Shown here one piece after another: positions 10,017-18,612 of a stretch of 64,000 nucleotides of DNA. Under the pieces are notes generated by a model that saw nothing but the letters and a program-made list of their open reading frames with translations, was not told where the DNA came from and did no database searches. How positions within the stretch are numbered: the stretch's first letter is position 1; every line of letters starts with the position of its first letter. This DNA comes from Salinivirgaceae bacterium. GTDB taxonomy: Bacteria > Bacteroidota > Bacteroidia > Bacteroidales > SZUA-534. The stretch lies in contig JAKSOL010000001.1 of the NCBI GenBank assembly GCA_024405635.1, positions 144,048 through 208,047 on the forward strand. The letters run 5' to 3'. Both the position numbers and the translations under genes were made by a program.

Positions 10017-10928
10017 ATGAAAAAATCAGCACTATTCTTATTGTTGGCAGCAACCATAACAATCATAGGTTGCAAACGCGAAACTGTTAACATTGAGGCT
10101 TTTGAGGGAAACGAGTGGTATAGCGATTCTATACTTGTAATACGAAACGACTCGTCTGTTTCATTTTCTGAATACGATTCAGTGTATGAGCAGTTAGTAT
10201 CGCCCAAAGCGTTGCCATTACAACTAACCGACTCAACTATGATTTTTTCTCGTTACGAAGTTGCCGGTTCGTACGATTCTGTTCGTAAATTCCATCCATC
10301 GGGATGCGTACTTGTGACCGATACAGTTAAGTACGATATTAAGTACATAAACAAACGCCCAAAGCTAATTATCTACATCGATCCATTCCCAGTCATCTTG
10401 TCGTCGCGCAACCGCATTAATGTTGAGGAGACAAATAACTTTAATCCAGTTAAGTTTGAAATCTCAAACTTCTCAATTGGTGACCAAATTGACCGATCAT
10501 TGCTTAAAACATTGGGAGTTTACAACTATGCAAACTATACCATTGAAGATTGTGAATACATAAACGATAAAAACATAAGTTTTAAGATTATTGGCTACAA
10601 CAACATCTTTTCAATTGAACGCCGAAAAATTGAAGACTACCGCGTGAAAGATATCATGAAAGTGGTTACTAGTAAGTTGAACAACGCTCCAGGTTATAGC
10701 CCTATGCGCCAATGGAGCGAAGATAGCGACTACGAGTACGAGTTTTATCGTTGGGAAACAAATGGCGTTCGTATCGATTTGTCGCGAAGCCACTATATTG
10801 GAAACGACTCGTATAAAACATTGCTTAACAACAGAAACTGGAATTTGTCATACGATGACGTTGTTTTGCAAGCTATTTTAGTTGAAACATATAAAAATGG
10901 TAATCCAACATCAAGCATCATCAATTAA
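10017..10928 (+). CDS. Putative lipoprotein, function unknown
   Basis: A 303-residue protein with a lipoprotein signal peptide: MKKSALFLLLAATITIIGC, where the Cys at 19 is the probable lipidation site, followed by a charged start of the mature protein (KRETVN). The rest is rich in Asp, Ser, Tyr and Asn with beta-strand-like alternation, including DPFPVILSSRNRINV. I do not recognise the family. It follows the TPR-like repeat protein by 22 bases and precedes the acyltransferase by 12, so it probably shares their transcript and may work with the repeat protein at the envelope. Confidence 0.75.
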   Translation: MKKSALFLLLAATITIIGCKRETVNIEAFEGNEWYSDSILVIRNDSSVSFSEYDSVYEQLVSPKALPLQLTDSTMIFSRYEVAGSYDSVRKFHPSGCVLVTDTVKYDIKYINKRPKLIIYIDPFPVILSSRNRINVEETNNFNPVKFEISNFSIGDQIDRSLLKTLGVYNYANYTIEDCEYINDKNISFKIIGYNNIFSIERRKIEDYRVKDIMKVVTSKLNNAPGYSPMRQWSEDSDYEYEFYRWETNGVRIDLSRSHYIGNDSYKTLLNNRNWNLSYDDVVLQAILVETYKNGNPTSSIIN

Positions 10929-10940
10929 CCAAAGAATAAT

Positions 10941-11504
10941 ATGGGATTAAGAAAAACTTTTGCCAAAATCGTAATAAAAGTATTTGGTTGGCACCACGAA
11001 GGACAAGTTCCATACGACGACAAGTTTGTAATCATTGCAATGCCACATACTAGTATGATGGATTTTGTGATGGGACTTGTAACATTTTGGAGTAAAGATA
11101 TTTATCCATATGTGTTCATAAAAAAAGAACTATTCTTTTTTCCTATGGGGTTGTTGCTAAAAGCATTGGGTGCACGCCCGTTGAATCGAAAAGGCGCAAC
11201 CGGAATGATTGAACAAGTGCTTGATTGTTTTAATAAAGAAGAAAAATTTTGCATCTGCATTACACCTGAGGGAACCCGAAAACGTACAACAAAAATCAAA
11301 CGCGGCTTTTATTTTATCGCCACACAAGCAAATGTGCCAATTTATATGGGAGTGCTCGATTATGGTAAAAAATCGTTGTCGTACGGCGAACGTTTTGTTC
11401 CAACAGGTGACGAAGAAAAAGACTTTGAATACATTCGTAAATATTATAAAGCAGCAAATCCTGTTGCTCGCCACCCAGAACAATTCTGTGCCGATTTTAA
11501 ATAA
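10941..11504 (+). CDS. PlsC-family 1-acylglycerol-3-phosphate acyltransferase-like protein
   Basis: A 187-residue protein of the PlsC/LPLAT superfamily, which transfers acyl chains to glycerophospholipids or related acceptors at the inner membrane. The catalytic HX4D motif is HTSMMD (His36, Asp41), and the substrate-binding motif PEGTRK lies at 109-114. It is shorter than PlsC of about 240 residues and has no clear N-terminal membrane segment. It may therefore be one of the short acyltransferases of unknown acceptor that are common in Bacteroidota. Its stop codon overlaps the start of the next gene by one base (TAATG), implying translational coupling. Confidence 0.85.
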   Translation: MGLRKTFAKIVIKVFGWHHEGQVPYDDKFVIIAMPHTSMMDFVMGLVTFWSKDIYPYVFIKKELFFFPMGLLLKALGARPLNRKGATGMIEQVLDCFNKEEKFCICITPEGTRKRTTKIKRGFYFIATQANVPIYMGVLDYGKKSLSYGERFVPTGDEEKDFEYIRKYYKAANPVARHPEQFCADFK

Positions 11505-12292
11505 TGGAAACTTTACAAGTTTCGGTTATTCAGCCCAACACCCATTGGCTTGATGTTAGTGCAAACTTGCATCAACTATCCGTTTTGTTTGCCGAAAGCG
11601 ATTTGTGCAATTCAGATTTGATTGTATTACCAGAAATGTTTGCAACAGGTTTTGTTACCAATGTAACTAACCTCAAATGCGCTGACAAACAAATAATTGA
11701 ATGGATGGTTGCAACGGCAAGTAATTTTAACGTTGCAATAATGGGTAGCGTTTTAGTTTGCATTGACGGCAAATACTATAATCGACTATTGTTAGTTGAC
11801 TCAAACGGTAGCATTCAACATTACGATAAGCATCATCTTTTTGGTATTGGCGGCGAGAGTCGGTTCCTTTCGCAAGGAACAAGCCGTGTAATTTTTAACC
11901 TAAACCAATGGAGAATAATGCCCGTTGTTTGCTACGATTTGCGTTTCCCTGTTTGGCTACGCAATAAATCTGATTACGATTTGCTTATTTGCGTGGCAAA
12001 TTGGCCAGAAACTCGCATAAATGCTTTTAAAATTTTGATGCAAGCTAGGGCCATAGAAAACCAATGCTATTCAATTGGAGTAAACCGAATAAATACTGAT
12101 GGAAACGGACTAAAATATAATGGGCAAAGTATGGTAGTTGACTATAAAGGAGATGTGTTATGTGAATGTGGGACAAACTTTTGTATAAAAACAACAACAC
12201 TGTCATATGGCGAACTACAAGTCTATCGCAGCCAATTCCCAGTTGGTACAGATGCCGATGATTTTGAAATAAAAATCAAGAACCATAATTAG
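11504..12292 (+). CDS. Nitrilase-superfamily amidase (omega-amidase YafV-like)
   Basis: Cytoplasmic C-N hydrolase of 262 residues with the Glu-Lys-Cys triad in register: Glu44 in LPEMF, Lys109 in YDKHHLF, and Cys143 in VVCYDLRFPVW. The GIGGE segment after the lysine and the overall length fit the YafV/Nit2 group, which removes the amide of alpha-ketoglutaramate and similar compounds in a repair role. This substrate is inferred from family resemblance only. Its ATG overlaps the stop of the upstream acyltransferase gene, so both are coupled. Confidence 0.88.
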   Translation: METLQVSVIQPNTHWLDVSANLHQLSVLFAESDLCNSDLIVLPEMFATGFVTNVTNLKCADKQIIEWMVATASNFNVAIMGSVLVCIDGKYYNRLLLVDSNGSIQHYDKHHLFGIGGESRFLSQGTSRVIFNLNQWRIMPVVCYDLRFPVWLRNKSDYDLLICVANWPETRINAFKILMQARAIENQCYSIGVNRINTDGNGLKYNGQSMVVDYKGDVLCECGTNFCIKTTTLSYGELQVYRSQFPVGTDADDFEIKIKNHN

Positions 12293-12353
12293 GCTGATTC
12301 TTTTCTCCTTTTTTCGCTTTTTTTTTATTACTTGCAAGTAAAATAAAAGGTTT

Positions 12354-13253
12354 ATGAAAACTACATTAAAATGCTTGTTTGCCATTACCGCATCATTGTT
12401 GATGGTAGGATGCCAACAATCAAACAAATCTAATTCAATAAAAAACGCCTTCGATATTGCTATTGATACCACAGCAAATCAAACAATCAAAGTAGGAAAC
12501 TCGCTATTCAGCTTACCTTCGCCTTACCAACTATCTATACTGATAAAAAAATCTGGTGTTGGTTTTAACGAAGATTACTTAAATCCAGCTAGCAACTATC
12601 AACGCTATACAACCATATACAGCAAAGCAGTGAATCTTGGTGTTTATGGTTGCGACATGGCGTACATCAACATTTACGACCAAGTGCCACTAATTGCATC
12701 TCGTTTCTCAATAGTAAAGATGATTGCCGAAGAGTTGGAACTAACATCAATCTTTAGCAAAGAAATGATTGATCGTATTGAAACAAACGCTTCAAACAAA
12801 GACTCGTTGCTGATAATAATGTCAGGCACATATAGCGATGTAGATGCATTTTTAAAAAACAACCAACGTCAACGCGAAGGCTCGTTAGTTCTTGCTGGCG
12901 GGTGGGTTGAGGCAATGTATATTTTGTCGCAAATGGCATACAAAACAAACAATGCCGATTTGATTGACAGATTGGCCGAAAGCCGACAACCACTCGAGAA
13001 CTTGATTAAAATACTTTCGCCATACATTCACGACGAAGGCTGCCGTCCTCTTGAGAACTTGGTATCTGATTTGGTTGAATTGGCAAATGAATTTGATATG
13101 ATAGATTCAGAGTTTGAATTTGTTGAACCAGAAACCAAAGCCAATGAGCATTTGACAATTGTTCGTTCGCGTAATAAAATGGTAGTTCAACCTGAAGTAC
13201 TGAAAAGCATTGTGGATAAATTGAGCGAAATTCGCGCAAAATTGATTGAATAA
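12354..13253 (+). CDS. Conserved Bacteroidota-type lipoprotein, function unknown
   Basis: A 299-residue protein with a lipoprotein signal (KCLFAITASLLMVGC; lipidated Cys20). The mature part is mostly helical, with PSPYQLSILIKKSGVGFN near the start and a long helical centre. No catalytic motif is recognised. It is followed after 11 bases by a small exported protein and then, after 5 more, by a large ABC exporter. The tight spacing suggests that the three act together, for example as a membrane system with an exported accessory, but that is inference. Confidence 0.75.
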   Translation: MKTTLKCLFAITASLLMVGCQQSNKSNSIKNAFDIAIDTTANQTIKVGNSLFSLPSPYQLSILIKKSGVGFNEDYLNPASNYQRYTTIYSKAVNLGVYGCDMAYINIYDQVPLIASRFSIVKMIAEELELTSIFSKEMIDRIETNASNKDSLLIIMSGTYSDVDAFLKNNQRQREGSLVLAGGWVEAMYILSQMAYKTNNADLIDRLAESRQPLENLIKILSPYIHDEGCRPLENLVSDLVELANEFDMIDSEFEFVEPETKANEHLTIVRSRNKMVVQPEVLKSIVDKLSEIRAKLIE

Positions 13254-13264
13254 AATTTGAGCAA

Positions 13265-13690
13265 ATGAAAAAACTACTTACAATATCATTGGTAATAATA
13301 GCCATGGTGTCGGGCTACAACGCATCGGCACAAATGGGCATCGATTCAATCAGAATATCGTGTAATGAAATAATGTCGGACCAATATGTGCCAGACGGTC
13401 AAAACTATTATTCGTTTATTAGCACTGGTGAGGTTGCCGAATTCTATTCAACATTCTACGGAAACACAACCTATCGCATTGTAGGATTGCTTGGTAACGA
13501 CGAGGGAAAACTTATTATATCGGTTTACGATCAAGAGCGAAACCTTTTGTTCTCAAACAAAGATTTTGAAAACATTGCATATTGGAACTTTCAGTTTGAA
13601 AATACGCTTGACTGTATAATTGAAGCTGAAATTGACTCGTTTGACGAAATGTCGGGCGTTGCAGTGCTGATGATAGGCTTTGAAAAGTAG
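13265..13690 (+). CDS. Small exported protein, function unknown
   Basis: A 141-residue protein with a signal peptide (MKKLLTISLVIIAMVSGYNASAQ, cleavage near ASA-Q). The mature part of about 118 residues looks all-beta (FYGNTTYRIVGLLGN, KLIISVYDQERNLLFSN) and contains only two cysteines. I do not recognise the family. It is the middle gene of a three-gene run with a lipoprotein and an ABC exporter. It could be a periplasmic partner or cargo of that exporter. Confidence 0.7.
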   Translation: MKKLLTISLVIIAMVSGYNASAQMGIDSIRISCNEIMSDQYVPDGQNYYSFISTGEVAEFYSTFYGNTTYRIVGLLGNDEGKLIISVYDQERNLLFSNKDFENIAYWNFQFENTLDCIIEAEIDSFDEMSGVAVLMIGFEK

Positions 13691-13695
13691 CAACA

Positions 13696-16600
13696 ATGAG
13701 AGATAAGGTTCTAAATGCGTTGATGCAATTGTTTGCGATAATTGTCGGACCTAGGTACGACAATCGCAAAGGCCGTAGCATTGTAGAGTCGTTCTTATAT
13801 CAGCAAACTAACGATGGGGCTGTTCCTCAGTATCTTGAACTGTTTGCTGGCTTTTATGCACATTATCAGAAAAAATTAAATAACTCTGACAGCAATAAGG
13901 AGAAAAACTTGTCGCTGAATTCAGTTAAGGTTATTAAAATATGTACGCAGATAAACGGAGAACTTAACATCCGGCAAAAAACAATTGTGCTGGTAAAAAT
14001 TCTTGAGTTTATCAACGTTGGCGACGAGGTTATGAGCCAAGAACTTGAATTTGCGCGTCTTGTTGCCGACATTTTCATGTTCACCGAAGAGAGTTTTTAT
14101 TCAATCAAAGACTATGTTTTTTCTAAAGATGAGTTGCCAGTTTCGCCACAACTATTGCTAATTGATGGTCAAAAGGCAACAACTCATCCCGATATTAGAC
14201 ATTGCTATCACGAAGGGCTTGAGGCCGAATTGTGGGTATATTACTTCAAACCTTCAAACATGTACCTAATTCGCAAGTTTGGCGAAGAAGATGTACTAAT
14301 AAACGGACAAATTCTGCCAGAAGGTAGCGTGTTTGTTATTAGTCACGGTGCATCATTGCGCAACTCACGCATAAAACCAATATACTATTCTGACATTGTA
14401 AACATTTACATGTCGGTTGAGAGTGGCAAACGAATTCAGTTTGTTGCAAAGGATGTTGAGTATGAATTTAAAGGCGGCGTTAAGGGTCTTAATCCAATAA
14501 ACATTTGCGAAAACTCGGGTACATTAGTTGGAATAATGGGCTCAAGCGGTTCAGGAAAAACCACATTGCTCAATGTTCTTAACGGTAATTCAGCGCCAAG
14601 CAAAGGCGTGGTTGCAATTAATGGCATCGACATCTTTGCCGAAAAAGAAAAAATTGAAGGTATTATTGGCTATGTGTCGCAAGACGATTTGTTAATTGAA
14701 GAACTTACAGTTTTTCAAAACCTTTACTTTAGCGCAAAGCTATGTTTTAACGACGTAAGCGAAAACCAATTGCGAGGCATGGTAAGCCGTGTGCTTAAAA
14801 GCGTTGGCTTGTTTGAAATCCGCGATTTGGTTGTGGGTAGCCCGTTGAATAAGAAAATTAGTGGCGGTCAACGTAAACGACTAAACATTGCACTTGAACT
14901 TATTCGCGAACCTGCAATTTTGTTCCTCGATGAGCCAACCTCTGGTCTATCATCGCGCGACTCTGAAAATATTATGGACCTTTTGAAGAATCTGACCTTA
15001 AAAGGGAAATTGGTGTTTGTTGTTATTCACCAACCATCATCGGTCATCTTCAAAATGTTTGATAAACTTTATATACTTGACCGAGGCGGATACCTTATTT
15101 ATAATGGGAACCCAGTAGAATCAATTGTTTATTTCAAAAATAAGGTAAGCCAATCAAGTTGGAACGATAGCGAATGCCCAGTTTGTGGAAATGTTAATCC
15201 CGAACAAATATTCAACATCGTAGAATCGCAAGTGCTTGATGAATATGGTAACGTAACATCGAGCCGCCGAAAAGATCCAGAGATATGGTATAATTATTAC
15301 CTAGAAGAACAAAAGGAACTACCTCCTGTTGAGGTGATGAAAATGCCGCTCCCTGAAACAACACAAAATAAACCTGGGCCTATTAAGCAGTTTTCGGTGT
15401 TTGTAATGCGCGATGTGCTTACTAAAATAAGTAACAAGCAATACTTATTCATTAATATTCTTGAGGCACCAATTTTGGCTTTCTTGTTGTCGTTCTTAAT
15501 ACGCTATTTTGTTGACAACGGCGGAGAGAAATACTATTTATTTAACAACCCCAACTTACCAGTGTACATATTCATGTCGGTAATTGTGGCCATTTTTATA
15601 GGCTTGTCGGTAAGTGCAGAGGAGATAATAAAGGACCAAAAGATACTAAAACGCGAAAAGTTCCTTAACCTCAGTCGCGATAGCTATCTTTTTTCAAAAC
15701 TTGCCATTTTGCTAACAATATCAGCAGTACAAGCCTTTTTGTTTGTTGTTATAGGCAATACAATTCTTGGTATTAGTGGCATGCTGTTCCATTATTGGTT
15801 TGCTTTGTTTTCGGCATGGTTCTTTGCTAGTGTAATGGGGCTTATTATTTCCGATAGTTTTGACACAGTGGTTACTATCTACATTTTAATACCATTTTTA
15901 GTCATCCCACAACTGATATTCAGTGGCATTATAGTACCTTTTGATAAACTAAATCCAACTATATCGTCGCCAAATAAAATACCATGGTATGGCGAAATTA
16001 TTGCAGCTCGATGGGTATATGAGGGCTTGGCCGTATATCAGTTTAAAGAAAATGCCTACGAACGCGATTTCTTTGAATACGATAAAGTGCTAAGCCAATG
16101 CGATTACAAGAAAAACTATTGGCTCAAAACAATCGAAAACAAAGTTGCTTATTGTCGTCGGAATTATAACGATCCTCATTGTCAAGTAAAAGTGAGTAGG
16201 GAGATGGAAGTTATTAGAAACGAAATGAACGATGTTGCCGATTTGGTAAACTATTTTGGTTTCTCAAGTTTGGATAAACTATACCCCGCATTACTTAACG
16301 AACTTGTATTTGAAGACTTACTTGACGTTCTTTCTAAAATTAAGAGTTTCTATACACGGCAATATAATCATGTAAATTCGCAACGCGATGTAGCTATAAG
16401 TTCAAAGCAGCAAACTCCTTATGAGCGCGAAATGTTTTTGCAACTTAAGCGCAACTGCGCAAACGAAAACCTTGAAGCTTTTGTGAGAAATTCAACTTCG
16501 TTTGTTCGCATTGTTGAACAAGACGGACATCTGTATCAAAAGTGCGATCCTATTTTTATGGACTCAAAGCACTCGTTTATTAAAGCACATTTTTACGCAC

Positions 16601-16749
16601 CTGCTAAAAACCTGTTAGGAGCACCTTTTTCAACCTATTGGGTTAATATGCTTGTATTGTGGTGCTTTACATTAGTGCAATTCTTTGTGCTTAAATTTAG
16701 ATTGTTGCGAAAACTAATTGATGCAATTCCTTCAAAAGTGCATGCGTAA
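13696..16749 (+). CDS. ABCG-type ABC exporter with N-terminal TerB-like and FHA-like regions
   Basis: A 1,017-residue protein with ATPase and permease in one chain. Residues about 1-140 are helical and resemble TerB-like domains; about 170-250 (VLINGQILPEGSVF and following) resemble an FHA-type fold. Both of these are inferences. The ATPase is unmistakable: Walker A GSSGSGKTT near 285, signature ISGGQRKRLNIAL near 390, Walker B ILFLDEPTSGLSS near 410, and H-loop HQPSS near 445. A CPVCG pair follows near 495. Membrane helices cover about 590-780, then a 200-residue mostly extracytoplasmic loop with several cysteines, then a last helix near 985. The order ATPase-then-permease is that of ABCG/White half-transporters. 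The substrate is unknown. It lies 5 bases downstream of a small exported protein. Confidence 0.88.
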   Translation: MRDKVLNALMQLFAIIVGPRYDNRKGRSIVESFLYQQTNDGAVPQYLELFAGFYAHYQKKLNNSDSNKEKNLSLNSVKVIKICTQINGELNIRQKTIVLVKILEFINVGDEVMSQELEFARLVADIFMFTEESFYSIKDYVFSKDELPVSPQLLLIDGQKATTHPDIRHCYHEGLEAELWVYYFKPSNMYLIRKFGEEDVLINGQILPEGSVFVISHGASLRNSRIKPIYYSDIVNIYMSVESGKRIQFVAKDVEYEFKGGVKGLNPINICENSGTLVGIMGSSGSGKTTLLNVLNGNSAPSKGVVAINGIDIFAEKEKIEGIIGYVSQDDLLIEELTVFQNLYFSAKLCFNDVSENQLRGMVSRVLKSVGLFEIRDLVVGSPLNKKISGGQRKRLNIALELIREPAILFLDEPTSGLSSRDSENIMDLLKNLTLKGKLVFVVIHQPSSVIFKMFDKLYILDRGGYLIYNGNPVESIVYFKNKVSQSSWNDSECPVCGNVNPEQIFNIVESQVLDEYGNVTSSRRKDPEIWYNYYLEEQKELPPVEVMKMPLPETTQNKPGPIKQFSVFVMRDVLTKISNKQYLFINILEAPILAFLLSFLIRYFVDNGGEKYYLFNNPNLPVYIFMSVIVAIFIGLSVSAEEIIKDQKILKREKFLNLSRDSYLFSKLAILLTISAVQAFLFVVIGNTILGISGMLFHYWFALFSAWFFASVMGLIISDSFDTVVTIYILIPFLVIPQLIFSGIIVPFDKLNPTISSPNKIPWYGEIIAARWVYEGLAVYQFKENAYERDFFEYDKVLSQCDYKKNYWLKTIENKVAYCRRNYNDPHCQVKVSREMEVIRNEMNDVADLVNYFGFSSLDKLYPALLNELVFEDLLDVLSKIKSFYTRQYNHVNSQRDVAISSKQQTPYEREMFLQLKRNCANENLEAFVRNSTSFVRIVEQDGHLYQKCDPIFMDSKHSFIKAHFYAPAKNLLGAPFSTYWVNMLVLWCFTLVQFFVLKFRLLRKLIDAIPSKVHA

Positions 16750-16756
16750 CAATTTG

Positions 16757-16787
16757 CAATGTTGATTTTTGTCAAAAATTAACATTG
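16757..16787. repeat. Perfect 15-bp inverted repeat after the ABC exporter gene
   Basis: Arms CAATGTTGATTTTTG and CAAAAATTAACATTG pair fully (one G.T) around a single base. No T-tract follows on either strand, so it is not a standard terminator. It starts 8 bases after the stop of the exporter gene and could stabilise the 3' end of the message or bind a protein. Confidence 0.6.
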
Positions 16788-16875
16788 CCTATTAAACTAG
16801 AATCTGACGTTTTATTTATTGTCAACATAATACAATTTATATGAGCAATTCTTATATTGCATCATTAAACTTTTT

Positions 16876-17478
16876 ATGGATAGAAGTACAATTAGAATAT
16901 TGTTGGGCGCTGCCTATTTTGTAGTTGCAGGTTTGGGGTTGATGTTCACAACAACCTATACCGACCACTGCGAAATATTCTACTACACATGCTTTAGCAA
17001 TATGTTTGGCATGATAATGATGACAATTGAATTGTGGCACGAACTCAATAGAAAAAAGCCATCGTTTTTTGTTGACCAAATGAATGTAAGCGTAGTGGTG
17101 ATGGTTGTGATGTCGGCTTTAGCTTATGGTTTAATAATCTCAAAATATTCTTCAGTTGAATTTTGGAGCAATCCAACCGATATACTTTTGCATGTAATAG
17201 CGCCCGCCATAACAGTATTATTTGTGTTGTTAAGTGAGAACCGACAAGTTTCGTTTAAAACACTCAAGTACGTATTTTGGCCATCGGTAGTATATTTAGT
17301 CATATTATTATTGCGTTACATTATTGTAGGCGACGGTTGGCGTCCATATAAATTCTTTCACTTTGAGCAACCTTGGATGATAGTCCTTTGGATAATAGTG
17401 TTTGCAATTGTATTTCTGCAACTTACACTAATGGTTATTTGGTTGCACTATGTTCGTTACGGAAAAAAGCAACGTTAA
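16876..17478 (+). CDS. Pr6Pr-family integral membrane protein
   Basis: A 200-residue inner-membrane protein with about six hydrophobic segments (starting near residues 8, 37, 70, 100, 132 and 173) and a basic C-terminal end (RYGKKQR). The pattern of an acidic/aromatic loop CEIFYYTCFSNMFG after the first helix, and a WRPYKFFHF loop near the end, is that of the Pr6Pr (FAR-17a/AIG1-like) family, whose function in bacteria is not established. It stands alone, 126 bases after the ABC exporter gene and 140 before a sigma factor. Confidence 0.7.
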   Translation: MDRSTIRILLGAAYFVVAGLGLMFTTTYTDHCEIFYYTCFSNMFGMIMMTIELWHELNRKKPSFFVDQMNVSVVVMVVMSALAYGLIISKYSSVEFWSNPTDILLHVIAPAITVLFVLLSENRQVSFKTLKYVFWPSVVYLVILLLRYIIVGDGWRPYKFFHFEQPWMIVLWIIVFAIVFLQLTLMVIWLHYVRYGKKQR

Positions 17479-17526
17479 AGTTGTGTTAATGTACTCTGTT
17501 TTTAGAGTATACAACTTTATGTTGAA

Positions 17527-17534
17527 TATATTTG
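17527..17534 (+). promoter_or_regulatory. Candidate -7 box for the ECF sigma gene
   Basis: TATATTTG, a match to TAnnTTTG, followed by CATCAA. It would give a leader of about 78 bases, which contains an AGGAGG at 17565-17570. That is too far from the ATG at 17619 to act as its ribosome binding site. Confidence 0.45.
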
Positions 17535-17618
17535 CATCAACAAATTCATGTCACACTAATTAATAGGAGGAACTGCTTATAGAAAAATAATTACTCTGAA
17601 CCTTAAAAAGTAGTAGTT

Positions 17619-18197
17619 ATGGAACGTCATAATCTTGCTGATTATGAGTTAATCAAGCAGTACATTAGTGGTGATTCACAATGCCTTGAGGCATTAATTA
17701 ATCGTCATAAAAATAAAGTTTATTCGTACATAGTAATGAATGTGCGAGATAGAGAATTGGCCGAAGATTTGTTTCAAGACACCTTTATAAAGGTTGTTAG
17801 GTCAATTGATAGCGGAACTTATACCGATGATGGTAAGTTTTTGCCGTGGGTTATGCGCATAGCACATAACTTGGTAATAGATTATTACCGCAGAGCTAAA
17901 CATATGCCAACAATAAGTACCGATGCACAAGAGTATAATCCAATTGATTTGATGGGCGCTCGCGAAAGTTCGGCCGAAGACAAATTGGTAAGACGGCAAC
18001 AAATAGCTGAACTAAAGCAATACATTCGACAGTTGCCATCGGAACAACGCGACGTGGTGCTTTATCGTTGCGAGTACGATATGAGTTTTAAAGAAATAGC
18101 AGAATACACGGGAGTGAGCATAAATACCGCACTAGGTCGTATGCGCTATGCAATAATCAACCTTAGAAAAATGATGAAGGTTGCAGTTGAGTTGTAA
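17619..18197 (+). CDS. RNA polymerase ECF-type sigma factor
   Basis: A 192-residue sigma-70 family protein with only regions 2 and 4, as in extracytoplasmic-function sigma factors. Region 2 is at about 20-95 (ALINRHKNKVYSYIV, then AEDLFQDTFIKVV, which contacts core polymerase and the -10 element). Region 4 is at about 130-190 (LPSEQRDVVLYRCEYDMSFKEIA, then a helix-turn-helix GVSINTALGRMRYAI). No anti-sigma factor or receptor gene is adjacent, so the inducing signal cannot be read from context. A damaged lipoprotein gene follows. Confidence 0.93.
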   Translation: MERHNLADYELIKQYISGDSQCLEALINRHKNKVYSYIVMNVRDRELAEDLFQDTFIKVVRSIDSGTYTDDGKFLPWVMRIAHNLVIDYYRRAKHMPTISTDAQEYNPIDLMGARESSAEDKLVRRQQIAELKQYIRQLPSEQRDVVLYRCEYDMSFKEIAEYTGVSINTALGRMRYAIINLRKMMKVAVEL

Positions 18198-18305
18198 AAA
18201 TTATTGTTTAGATATTTTGTGTATATACTTCAACTGAACAGTTATTGGCACGCGGCGGTTGCGAAAAGCCTTGAGAGGGTAGCAAGAAACCATTATTTAG
18301 ACAAA

Positions 18306-18612
18306 ATGAAACTAGAAAATATTAACAATATTGATGATTAGCAGTGTGTTAGGTGCTTTTTCATCATGTAAAGAAGATGAACAGTCTGTTCCTTTTAGAG
18401 TTGCTTTTCCTCCTAAATATTCTGTAGACATGGAAGGAGACAATAAGGGTAAGGTTTCAAGAAAAGAATCTTTTACAATTAATAGAATTGTGGATGGCAA
18501 AGAGAATGGGAAAGTTGCTGATGTAGTAGTTAACCAAACTGTAAAAAATGTAATTCTTGTTAAACTAAAAACGGAGAACTTGATAGTTCTCCGTTTTTGC
18601 TTAATACTTTAA
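18306..18612 (+). pseudogene. Broken small lipoprotein gene
   Basis: The frame from about 18316 encodes KILTILMISSVLGAFSSC followed by KEDEQSVPF, a lipoprotein signal and lipobox, but it has a TAG just upstream and no proper ATG. An ATG at 18306 in another frame reads MKLE and would join the lipoprotein frame if one A were removed from the AAAA run at 18316-18319. This suggests a one-base frameshift. At its far end the frame reads straight through a strong terminator hairpin (18567-18598), so the original 3' part may also be lost. Translation from 18331 (TTG) or 18334 (ATG) is possible, but the leader would lack its positive charge. Sequencing error in the A-run is an alternative. Confidence 0.5.
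18567..18598. terminator. Strong bidirectional terminator
   Basis: A perfect 14-bp stem (18567-18580 with 18585-18598) with loop TGAT, A-tract on the left arm and T-tract on the right. It can end transcripts from both the sigma-factor side and the leftward DUF3127 gene. Confidence 0.9.
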
